From Solirubrobacterales bacterium (GTDB taxonomy: Bacteria; Actinomycetota; Thermoleophilia; Solirubrobacterales; Solirubrobacteraceae), in NCBI GenBank assembly GCA_003151895.1, contig PLYX01000094.1, positions 1,344 through 7,439 of the forward strand: a DNA stretch of 6,096 nt. Reading direction: 5' to 3'. The notes below the pieces were generated by a model. That model saw only the letters and a list, made by a program, of their open reading frames with translations, did no database searches and was not told where the DNA came from. Both the position numbers and the translations under genes were made by a program. The number at the start of each line of letters is the position of its first letter. The first letter of the stretch is position 1. Below, piece after piece: positions 1 through 5,342 of this stretch.

Positions 1-1232
1 TGATCTCCGAGGCGCTCACCGGCCACGAGGCATCCGTCGGACCGCCGTGGTTCGACCGCTACACGGTGCCGCTCGCGCTGGCGCTCGTGCTGCTGAGTGG
101 GATTGGACCTGTGATCGCCTGGCGCAGGGCGACCCTTGCGAACGCGCGTCGCAACTTCCTGGCGCCGTTGCTGATCGCGCTCCTCACGCTGGTGGCGCTG
201 CTCGGCGCGGGCCTGAGCACGGGTAAACCGCTCGCGATCGCCATGTTCTGCTGCGCGGCGTTCGTGCTGGGAAGCGTGGGTCAGGAGTACTGGCGCGGCG
301 TGCGGGTGCGCCGCGCGACCGCCGGCGAGCCCGCGCTGATGGCATTCGTGGCGCTGGTCAAGCGCAACCGCAGGCGCTATGGCGGTTATGTCGTGCACAT
401 CGGCATGGCGGTGCTGTTCGTCGGGGTGGCGGCCTCCTCGTCTTTCCAGCATGCCTCAGAGCTAAGCTTCTCGCCGGGGCAGTCGACGAAGGTGGGGGCA
501 TACACGGTGCGCTATGTGCGCCCCACCGCCACGATCACCTCGCAGTCCGATGCGGCTCACACGGGCGCCACGATGAGTCTCGGCGCCGTGCTCGACGTGA
601 GCAAGGGCGCCAAGCATGTCGCGACGCTATCGCCGAGCGAGGGCTTCTACGACTCGGGCGATCCCACCCAGGGCTCGGTCGGGCATCTGATCGGGGGCCA
701 GGCGGTCAGCCATGTGAGCATGAACGCGGGAGTGACACGCGACGTGTGGAGCGCGATCGCGCCCGACATCAATACGCCGCGGCTGCAGCGGATCATGACG
801 ATCGCCAACAGGACGATCCCGATCGTGCGCCCCGACGAGGGGATGATCGCGTTGGCGGTGATGGAGCGCGAATACATCAAGGCGCCACCCCCCGCTCAGT
901 TCCACTTGATCGTCTCGCCGCTTGTGATGTGGATCTGGATCGGCGGGGGGATCGTGTTCGGCGGTGGGCTGATCGCGATGTGGCCGGCGCCGAGCGCCGT
1001 TCGCCGCCGCGTCGGCGTACGGGCGGACGCCACGCTTGAGGCCGCACGCGAGGCCAAGTACAGGGAGATAAGGGATGCAGAGCTCGACTACCGCACGGGC
1101 AAGCTGTCGCTCGAGGACTACGAAGTGGTCAACAACGCTCTGCGAGCCGAGGCGATCGAGATCCTCGACCGGCTGCAGCCACCCGTACCTGACGAGTCCG
1201 AGGAGCGCGAGCTCGCTACCACGGTTTCTTGA
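1..1232 (+). CDS. ccmF: Cytochrome c maturation protein CcmF, C-terminal part (cut by left edge), with CcmI-like tail
   Basis: CcmF is the integral membrane core of the System I haem lyase, which attaches haem to apocytochrome c outside the membrane. The frame is open from base 3 and reads ISEALTGHEASVGPPW, a good match to the family, so the start and the haem-binding WWD region lie to the left. The GTG at 66 is internal. Visible are hydrophobic segments near 63-125, 154-216 and 228-280, then RNRRRYGGYVVHIGMAV with a membrane His (codon 396-398) at the place of a conserved CcmF haem-ligand region. A long exported beta-type stretch follows (about 450-890), then the last membrane segment SPLVMWIWIGGGIVFGGG (about 910-980). 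After this comes an unusual cytoplasmic tail (about 1050-1178) with EIRDAELDYRTGKLSLEDY, resembling the 'DxExDYxxGKLSxxDY' segment of CcmI-type proteins. The stop codon lies inside a secG-tail-like repeat. Family assignment is firm; the CcmI resemblance is inferred from memory. Confidence 0.9.
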   Translation, partial: ISEALTGHEASVGPPWFDRYTVPLALALVLLSGIGPVIAWRRATLANARRNFLAPLLIALLTLVALLGAGLSTGKPLAIAMFCCAAFVLGSVGQEYWRGVRVRRATAGEPALMAFVALVKRNRRRYGGYVVHIGMAVLFVGVAASSSFQHASELSFSPGQSTKVGAYTVRYVRPTATITSQSDAAHTGATMSLGAVLDVSKGAKHVATLSPSEGFYDSGDPTQGSVGHLIGGQAVSHVSMNAGVTRDVWSAIAPDINTPRLQRIMTIANRTIPIVRPDEGMIALAVMEREYIKAPPPAQFHLIVSPLVMWIWIGGGIVFGGGLIAMWPAPSAVRRRVGVRADATLEAAREAKYREIRDAELDYRTGKLSLEDYEVVNNALRAEAIEILDRLQPPVPDESEERELATTVS

Positions 1233-1239
1233 GGAGCAG
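1216..1239 (-). repeat. Degenerate copy 1 of the secG 3' end (LLKKPW-stop)
   Basis: Read on the minus strand this stretch encodes Leu-Leu-Leu-Lys-Lys-Pro-Trp followed by TAG, the same peptide end as SecG (1347-1370). Against SecG, the segment from the Trp codon inward through about 23 bases shows three mismatches, all C/G changes. It overlaps the last codons and the stop of ccmF on the other strand. The minus frame continues open to a TAG at 1270-1272 without an ATG, GTG or TTG start, so it is not a credible gene by itself. Confidence 0.6.
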
Positions 1240-1280
1240 GAGCAGGCCACACTCCCACCGAAGTAGGCCCTATGCGTCTG

Positions 1281-1301
1281 CTACCAGGGTTTCCTCAGCA
1301 G
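1281..1301 (-). repeat. Copy 2 of the secG 3' end (LLRKPW-stop)
   Basis: On the minus strand this reads CTG CTG AGG AAA CCC TGG TAG, Leu-Leu-Arg-Lys-Pro-Trp-stop. It differs from the secG end at one base before the stop codon (AAG to AGG), and in the stop itself (TGA to TAG). It lies in the same reading frame as secG, exactly 22 codons beyond the secG stop. A nine-codon ORF starting at ATG 1310 (MDELLRKPW) ends here. That ATG directly abuts a purine-rich GAAGGG, which is too close for a normal ribosome binding site, so I list it as a repeat and not as a gene. Confidence 0.6.
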
Positions 1302-1315
1302 CTCGTCCATCCCTT

Positions 1316-1342
1316 CACGCACGCCGCTTGCCGGCGTGCGTG
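1316..1342. terminator. Perfect 11-bp hairpin between convergent secG and ccmF
   Basis: The arms 1316-1326 (CACGCACGCCG) and 1332-1342 (CGGCGTGCGTG) are exact inverted complements around a five-base loop. The hairpin starts five bases beyond the secG stop on the minus strand, between two converging genes, which is the usual place for a bidirectional terminator. No T-tract follows on either strand, so a classical intrinsic terminator is not proven; high-GC actinobacteria often have such U-poor hairpins. Confidence 0.6.
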
Positions 1343-1346
1343 CCTC

Positions 1347-1370
1347 TCACCAGGGTTTCTTCAGCAGCAG
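1347..1370 (-). repeat. Copy 3 (genuine): 3' end of secG
   Basis: The true secG terminus, Leu-Leu-Leu-Lys-Lys-Pro-Trp-TGA, serves as reference for the copies at 1216 and 1281. The stop codons of the three copies lie at 1216, 1281 and 1347, spaced 65 and 66 bases. The sequence between the copies is not similar, so only the tail codons are repeated. Confidence 0.6.
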
Positions 1371-1577
1371 GATCGTGTTCAGCACGAACACGATCGCGAA
1401 GAAGACGGTCCAGCGGTTGAGGTTGCGCTCGACCATCGAGCCGCCGCCGAGTGGGCCCTGGCCGCTGCCCACGCCGAAGGCGCCCGACAGGCCGGAATCC
1501 TTGCCCGAGTGCATCAGCACGAGGAAGATCAGGCCGACCGCGATCGCGACTTGCAGCACCGAGAAAATCGCTTCCAT
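1347..1577 (-). CDS. secG: Preprotein translocase subunit SecG
   Basis: SecG is the small third subunit of the SecYEG protein-export channel and stimulates translocation of secreted proteins. The 76-residue product has the normal family length and the two-helix plan: a first membrane segment at residues 3-22 (ending LIFLVLMHSGKD), a Gly-rich cytoplasmic loop at 25-47 (GLSGAFGVGSGQGPLGGG), then ERNLNRWT and a second segment at about 56-72 ending LLLKKPW. The ATG at 1577 places the first helix right at the N-terminus as in known SecG; the same frame stays open far upstream, but no family feature supports an extension. No clear Shine-Dalgarno precedes this ATG; a TACGCT element ends six bases before it, so a leaderless mRNA is possible. 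It converges on ccmF, and its last codons are found twice more downstream. Confidence 0.92.
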   Translation of the reverse strand: MEAIFSVLQVAIAVGLIFLVLMHSGKDSGLSGAFGVGSGQGPLGGGSMVERNLNRWTVFFAIVFVLNTILLLKKPW

Positions 1578-1583
1578 CGGCCA

Positions 1584-1589
1584 AGCGTA
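1584..1589 (-). promoter_or_regulatory. Possible -10 element for a leaderless secG transcript
   Basis: Read on the minus strand the hexamer is TACGCT (fits TAnnnT), followed by six bases and then the secG ATG at 1577. Transcription would start at or beside the A of the ATG. No convincing -35 box is seen; an A-rich run lies just upstream at about 1591-1599. The absence of a Shine-Dalgarno before secG fits this reading, but the evidence is a single hexamer. Confidence 0.25.
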
Positions 1590-1697
1590 ACGTTTTTTGC
1601 AAGCGAGCGTGCGCAGAATCGGCCAATTCGGCCATGTTCGGGGCTTACGCCTCGGGCATCTGTACAGTCGGGTCGCTTTGCCGCTATGGAGGCTCAT

Positions 1698-1853
1698 ATG
1701 CGCCCGTGTCCCGCGACCGTACGGCTCGATTGCAATTTCGATTACGAATCCTTTACTCAGGCATGCTTCGCTGCCGATATGAATATGGTCAGGGGGCGCT
1801 CCGGGAGTGTGGGCGCCCTGCTCGAACACGACCATGGGACGAGACCACGATGA
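1698..1853 (+). CDS. Possible 51-residue leader ORF ahead of the transglycosylase gene
   Basis: An ATG at 1698 is preceded at five bases by GGAGG (1688-1692), the strongest ribosome-site match in this intergenic region. The frame runs 51 codons (start MRPCPATVRLDCNFDYESF, end HDHGTRPR) and stops with TGA at 1851-1853, just before the Shine-Dalgarno (1856-1860) of the large gene at 1867, so coupling or attenuation is conceivable. I recognise no domain. The composition is odd for this genome, with AT-rich codons in 1725-1790 that look more like promoter DNA than coding sequence. A candidate promoter at 1730-1757 lies inside it; if that is the real promoter this ORF is not on the transcript. Low confidence. 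Confidence 0.22.
   Translation: MRPCPATVRLDCNFDYESFTQACFAADMNMVRGRSGSVGALLEHDHGTRPR
1730..1757 (+). promoter_or_regulatory. Candidate sigma-70-type promoter for the transglycosylase gene
   Basis: TTGCAA at 1730-1735 and TTTACT at 1752-1757 are separated by 16 bases; each matches four of six consensus positions. They sit in the only AT-rich pocket of the left half of the window, about 110 bases ahead of the ATG at 1867. An 8-base palindrome ATTGCAAT (1729-1736) overlaps the -35 box and could be an operator half. This is a weak sequence-only call. Confidence 0.28.
1790..1820 (+). promoter_or_regulatory. Hairpin in the 5' leader of the transglycosylase gene
   Basis: CAGGG(GG)CGC at 1790-1799 pairs with GCGCCCTG preceded by GG (1811-1820), giving eight base pairs with a two-base bulge and a loop of about 13 bases. 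It lies 36 bases ahead of the ribosome site of the gene at 1867. I could not match it to a known riboswitch; in particular the conserved blocks of the c-di-AMP (ydaO) riboswitch, often found before actinobacterial cell-wall hydrolases, are not evident. Confidence 0.3.
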
Positions 1854-1855
1854 GC

Positions 1856-1860
1856 AGGGG
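1856..1860 (+). promoter_or_regulatory. Ribosome binding site that fixes the start at 1867
   Basis: AGGGG followed by six bases and ATG at 1867. It supports this ATG over the upstream in-frame GTG at 1807 and ATG at 1834, and starting here gives a clean signal peptide. Confidence 0.6.
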
Positions 1861-1866
1861 CCGAGC

Positions 1867-4428
1867 ATGTCAGGCGTGAATGGCGCACGCGTCGCTGTAC
1901 GCCGCGTGATCCTCTCAGCGCTCGCCGGCGGCGGATTGACCGCCGTCGGGCTGGGCGGCCCGCTGTCCGGCGGAGCGCTCGCAGCCGACCCGCCGACGGG
2001 TCTTGCGCCTCCATCGGGAACCTCGACGACACCCGCGCCGGAAGCGCCGACGCAGACCACCACGACGCCCACAACTACAACTACAACCACAACCCCGACC
2101 ACCGCCACAGGCACCACCACAACGCCCACGCCCGTTGGTGGACCGTCCACCACCCCGACGCAGACGACGGTCCCGACGAGCACCACCGAAGCGGCGAAGC
2201 CTCCCGCAAGCAGCCCGAAGGTCGTCGTTCAGCACATTCAGGAAACGACCAAGGCGGAAGCGGGCCCAACTCCGACGACGGCTGCCACGACCCCGACCCC
2301 GGCGCCCGCCGCGCCCAAGGGTTCCGGCAACATCGCCGCGGCGCCACAGCTCGCGGCGCCGCGGTCCGGTGCGCTCGCCGCCATGATCGCCGGCTCGGCC
2401 GCATCGATCCGAGCACTCGACTTCTATCGGATCCCGCTGTTCCTGCTCCCGATCTACCAGGCGGCGGCGGTCCAGTACGGCGTGCCTTGGCCGATCCTCG
2501 CGGCGATCAACGAAGTCGAGACGAACTTCGGCACGGACCTGTCGGTGTCGACCGCCGGGGCGGTCGGGTGGATGCAGTTCATGCCCGAAACCTGGCTGCA
2601 GTACGGGGTGGACGCCGTCAACGCGGGCTACGCCGACCCCTACAACCCGGTCGACGCGGTCTTTGCCGCGGCACGCTACCTGCACGCCGCCGGCGCCTCC
2701 AGCAACCTGCGCGCGGCGATCCTCGCCTACAACCACTCGGAAGCCTACGTCGAATCGGTGCTGCTGAGGGCGCGCCTGTTCGCGAGCTATCCGCCGTCGG
2801 TGATCGCCACCCTGACCGGGCTCACCGAGGGCAGACAGCCGGTCGTGGGAGCCCAGCTGAGCCCGCTCTCAATCATCCCGCAGGGCGTGCTGGCGCCCTC
2901 GCCCGCCGGGGCATCGAGCGCAACCGCCGGCACAACCCTGGCGCCCCCGCCCGCCGCGACGCGGAAGGCGCGGGCAGCAACTGCCCTCCCCGGCTCGACG
3001 CCGGCGCCGTCACCGGCCGTTAGCGCCGCCCGCGCGGAACGCGCGCTCAACGCTCCCGCTCCGCCCTCGCAACTGTCGGAGCTGCTGGGCAGCAAGAACG
3101 CGCCTGTGATCGCGGTCGAGGACGGGCGCATCGTCGGAATCGGCGTCTCTCGCAAGCTCGGCCGCTATCTGGTGTTGCGCGACACCTACGGCGATCTGTT
3201 CACCTACGCCGGGCTCGGCAGCATCGCTCCCCGCTACCGCCTGCCCAAGCCGGCGCAGGTGCAGGTTGCCCAGGGCGCTCTGCAGAGCGATGAAACCGGT
3301 AGCGATCCCACACCCAAGCAGGCCGCGACCGCCGGGCGCCAGCTTCCGCTGACGTTGCATGTCGCCAATAGGAAGGCGGCGACACCGGCGAGGTCCAAGC
3401 AGGCCGGGCCGGCTCTGCCGGGCTCCTCGGGCCAAGGGGAAGCGCCCGTGGGAGTCGGCAAGGTTCGCGTGTTCGCGCACCCGGGCAACCCCGACGCGAT
3501 CGCCGCTGCGCATACCAGGGAAAGGGCGGCGCGCCTGAACGCCGCCGCGGCGGGCTGGCTGAAGCTGGGTCGCGGCTCGGTGGTGGCGCAGGGCACCGTG
3601 CTCGGCCGTCTCGACTCAAGCGGCGAAAGTTCGCAGGCGAGCCTGCGCTTCGCGATCCGTCCCGCCGGCGCCCAGAGCGCGATCGACCCGCGGCCGATCC
3701 TCGCCAACTGGCGCCAGCTCGACCTGGCCCTGCACCCGCGGGGCGCAAAGGACGGCCCGGTGCTCGCGGGCGCCACGGCGGCCGACGCCTTCCTGCTCTC
3801 ACAGCCGGAACTCGAGCGTGCCGTGCTCGCCGATCCGGGCATCAAGCTCGGTCCGTGCGACCGCGGGCAGGTGGCTTCCGGCAAGGTGGGCCGCCGGGCG
3901 CTGGCGCTGCTCGTGTTCCTCTCGCGCAGCGGGCTCAAGCCGACGGTCGGGGAGCTGCGCTGCGGGCGCGCCGCCTATGCCGCGAAGGGCCTCGTGACCG
4001 TCTACCCGTCCGCCGGCACGATCGACATAGCGGCCATCAACGATGTTCCGATCGCCGGTCACCAGGGGGCGGGCACGATCACCGACGTCACGATTCGCAC
4101 GCTGCTCACGCTTCAACGCCAGTTCACGCCGAAGCGGATCGTGAGCCTGATGAAGTACCCCGGGGCGCCCAGCACGGTCGCCCAACCCGACCACTCGACC
4201 TACATCCAGGTCGAGCTGCCCAGGCGGGTTCCCGGGGCAGTGGTGAGCAAGACGGCAGGCGCCAAGGTCGCCCGCTCGGCGGGCACGAGCCAGAGCTCAA
4301 CCGCGCCGCTTGCCGTCAACCCGATGCTGAACTCAATTGAGTGGCAGCGGCTGGTGACGCAGGTCGGCAGCCTTCAAGCGCCGAAGGTGTCCCGCAAGCC
4401 CAGTACTTCGGCGATCCGTGACAAATAG
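1867..4428 (+). CDS. Secreted multidomain lytic transglycosylase with degenerate M23 and DD-peptidase-like domains
   Basis: An 853-residue exported cell-wall protein. Residues 1-39 form a signal peptide (Arg-rich start, hydrophobic core, ALA before ADPP). Residues 40-160 are a Thr/Pro-rich wall linker. Residues 184-310 are a transglycosylase (SLT/lysozyme-like) domain that cleaves the glycan strand: NEVETNFG with likely catalytic Glu218, AVGWMQFMPETW (232-243) and AYNHSEAYV (287-295), all intact. A Pro/Ala linker follows. Residues 412-453 (APVIAVEDGRIVG, YAGLG) and 563-615 (LKLGRGSVVAQG, SLRFAIRP, DPRPIL) look like two halves of an M23/LytM domain split by about 110 residues. Its zinc ligands are missing: SLRF stands where HLHF is usual. 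Residues 659-785 resemble a Thermoleophilia-type DD-peptidase-like domain (SGLKPT, GTIDIAAIN, GHQGAGTITD) with Tyr713, Tyr779 and Gln781 where His would be expected. The only two Cys, 664 and 699, could form a disulfide. The transglycosylase call is firm; loss of the two other activities is inferred. Confidence 0.88.
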   Translation: MSGVNGARVAVRRVILSALAGGGLTAVGLGGPLSGGALAADPPTGLAPPSGTSTTPAPEAPTQTTTTPTTTTTTTTPTTATGTTTTPTPVGGPSTTPTQTTVPTSTTEAAKPPASSPKVVVQHIQETTKAEAGPTPTTAATTPTPAPAAPKGSGNIAAAPQLAAPRSGALAAMIAGSAASIRALDFYRIPLFLLPIYQAAAVQYGVPWPILAAINEVETNFGTDLSVSTAGAVGWMQFMPETWLQYGVDAVNAGYADPYNPVDAVFAAARYLHAAGASSNLRAAILAYNHSEAYVESVLLRARLFASYPPSVIATLTGLTEGRQPVVGAQLSPLSIIPQGVLAPSPAGASSATAGTTLAPPPAATRKARAATALPGSTPAPSPAVSAARAERALNAPAPPSQLSELLGSKNAPVIAVEDGRIVGIGVSRKLGRYLVLRDTYGDLFTYAGLGSIAPRYRLPKPAQVQVAQGALQSDETGSDPTPKQAATAGRQLPLTLHVANRKAATPARSKQAGPALPGSSGQGEAPVGVGKVRVFAHPGNPDAIAAAHTRERAARLNAAAAGWLKLGRGSVVAQGTVLGRLDSSGESSQASLRFAIRPAGAQSAIDPRPILANWRQLDLALHPRGAKDGPVLAGATAADAFLLSQPELERAVLADPGIKLGPCDRGQVASGKVGRRALALLVFLSRSGLKPTVGELRCGRAAYAAKGLVTVYPSAGTIDIAAINDVPIAGHQGAGTITDVTIRTLLTLQRQFTPKRIVSLMKYPGAPSTVAQPDHSTYIQVELPRRVPGAVVSKTAGAKVARSAGTSQSSTAPLAVNPMLNSIEWQRLVTQVGSLQAPKVSRKPSTSAIRDK
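2071..2094 (+). repeat. Short tandem hexamer repeat coding poly-Thr in the wall linker
   Basis: (ACAACT)x2 then (ACAACC)x2 gives eight consecutive Thr codons inside the Thr/Pro linker. ACA and ACT are rare elsewhere in this GC-rich gene, which mostly uses ACC and ACG, so replication slippage is the likely origin. The linker length may vary between strains. Confidence 0.6.
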
Positions 4429-4443
4429 ACCGCGCCCGACAAC

Positions 4444-4463
4444 CGCGGGCTCCGGTGCCCGCG
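4444..4463. terminator. Hairpin between convergent transglycosylase and lipoprotein genes
   Basis: CGCGGGC (4444-4450) and GCCCGCG (4457-4463) form a perfect seven-pair stem around the loop TCCGGT. It sits 15 bases after the stop of the plus-strand gene and 26 bases beyond the stop of the minus-strand gene, so it could serve both. No T-run follows on either strand. Confidence 0.5.
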
Positions 4464-4489
4464 CGTTGCCGTAGCGTCGATCTTCGTTC

Positions 4490-5203
4490 TCAGCCGGAGC
4501 TTTCGCCGCCTTGCGCCTGCCCGCCGGCCGGCGGGGATCCGCCGGCGCCCTGGGCTCCATTGGCTCCCGGCGGGCGCCTGAACGCCCCGATCAGTGTGCC
4601 GCGGCACTTCATCGTGGCGGCCCGGAACTGTGGGCTGCTCGGGTTGAGTCCCTTCGTGCTGAAGATGGGACCGTTGCCCGAGGTGTTCGGGGCAGGGATG
4701 TTGACCCCGTTCTGACGCAAGCATGTGGCGTACTTCGCGAGCGCCTGCCTGAAGACCGGGCTGTTGGCTCGGCCGAAGCCGGGGCCGCCCGACCTGCCGA
4801 CGCCTGCTCCGGCGAAGTTGCCGCCGCCGCACTTCTTCAGCGCGGCTTCATACTGCGCGCGCGTCACGCCCTTTGGCAGCGTCCGGGCAGCGCCTCCGAG
4901 GAATCCCGATGCGCCTGCTGGACGAGCACTGCCAGGTGTCCGCTGCGGGAGCGTGATGCCATTCTTCCGCAGGCATTCGCGCATCGCCGCGAAGCGGGCC
5001 GAGCCACGTCCGACCCCCGGCGTGGAGGTGCTCGAGCCGGTCGATGAGGTTCCGGTCGAGGAGGCGCCTGTCGAGGCCGCGTTGGTGCTGGAGGACGTGG
5101 TGCTCGATGAGCCTCCACACGCCGCCAGGCCGATACAGGCCAGCAACAGGATCAATATGGCCGCGGCCGCGGGTCTGCGGCTGCTGGTGTTGGTGTGGGG
5201 CAT
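4490..5203 (-). CDS. Lipoprotein with two CLRxNG Cys modules
   Basis: A 237-residue predicted lipoprotein. Arg9-Arg10 precede a hydrophobic segment (16-28) ending in the lipobox LAAC, with Cys29 the lipidated residue, followed by a Ser/Thr/Gly tether (30-62). Two related modules follow. The first has FAAMRECLRKNGITLP (71-86) and ends YEAALKKC (Cys125). The second has ALAKYATCLRQNGVNIP (154-170) and ends FRAATMKC (Cys200). Each module thus carries one Cys in the CLRxNG helix and one near its end, suggesting one disulfide per module. The tail is Gly/Pro/Gln-rich. Such 'CxRxNG' lipoproteins are common in actinobacteria, often near efflux-type ABC transporter genes, but I know of no established biochemical role. 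ATG 5203 has AAAGGAG four bases upstream. It lies 139 bases downstream of the membrane-protein gene on the same strand. Confidence 0.82.
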   Translation of the reverse strand: MPHTNTSSRRPAAAAILILLLACIGLAACGGSSSTTSSSTNAASTGASSTGTSSTGSSTSTPGVGRGSARFAAMRECLRKNGITLPQRTPGSARPAGASGFLGGAARTLPKGVTRAQYEAALKKCGGGNFAGAGVGRSGGPGFGRANSPVFRQALAKYATCLRQNGVNIPAPNTSGNGPIFSTKGLNPSSPQFRAATMKCRGTLIGAFRRPPGANGAQGAGGSPPAGGQAQGGESSG

Positions 5204-5207
5204 GGAG

Positions 5208-5214
5208 CTCCTTT
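5208..5214 (-). promoter_or_regulatory. Ribosome binding site of the lipoprotein gene
   Basis: AAAGGAG on the minus strand, four bases before ATG 5203. It confirms the start, which also places the positively charged signal-peptide N-terminus correctly. Confidence 0.65.
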
Positions 5215-5271
5215 GTCGGTGATCAGTCTTCTATGGGTGGCCCTGCTGTCGGCGGCGCAGCCGGCCGAGCA

Positions 5272-5298
5272 GATCCGCGACTCCCCTGTCGGCGGATC
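5272..5298 (-). promoter_or_regulatory. Inverted repeat in the spacer between the two minus-strand genes
   Basis: GATCCGC (5272-5278) and GCGGATC (5292-5298) are perfect inverted arms; two more pairs form if one G bulges, leaving an eight-base loop. It lies in the 139-base gap between the membrane-protein gene and the lipoprotein gene, so it may be an operator, an attenuator or a processing site. The ten-mer CTGTCGGCGG occurs at 5246 and again at 5286, overlapping one arm. No convincing promoter boxes were found in the gap. Confidence 0.35.
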
Positions 5299-5342
5299 GG
5301 CCCGAGCGCGAGAGTCGCTTCGCAATATCCACCTTTACACAG

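Noticed and set aside
627..1250. 207-codon minus-strand ORF opposite ccmF
   Set aside because: Arg/His/Asp-rich composition typical of antisense frames in GC-rich genes; the plus strand encodes a recognisable CcmF.
1600..1640. tRNA-like start suggested by ATGGCCGAA (minus strand) encoding MAELADSA
   Set aside because: No acceptor or T-arm pairing and no anticodon arm could be found around it.
1272..1697. Plus-strand ORF continuing upstream of the possible leader ORF
   Set aside because: It runs antisense through secG and has no recognisable features; only the part from ATG 1698 with a ribosome site was kept as a weak candidate.
1807..1866. Alternative starts of the transglycosylase at GTG 1807 or ATG 1834
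   Set aside because: They would add a polar, acidic stretch ahead of the signal peptide; ATG 1867 has a well-spaced AGGGG and a normal signal sequence.
1700..1866. c-di-AMP (ydaO) riboswitch before a cell-wall hydrolase gene
   Set aside because: A CGAATCC-like piece is present, but the other conserved blocks and the expected pairing order are not.
1578..2186. Long N-terminal extension of the secG frame on the minus strand (open to 2186)
   Set aside because: It encodes a Val/Gly-rich low-complexity antisense image of the Thr/Pro linker, shares nothing with SecG, and normal SecG length is reached from ATG 1577.
4511..5047. Plus-strand ORFs opposite the lipoprotein gene
   Set aside because: Shadow frames of a clear lipoprotein with lipobox and ribosome site.
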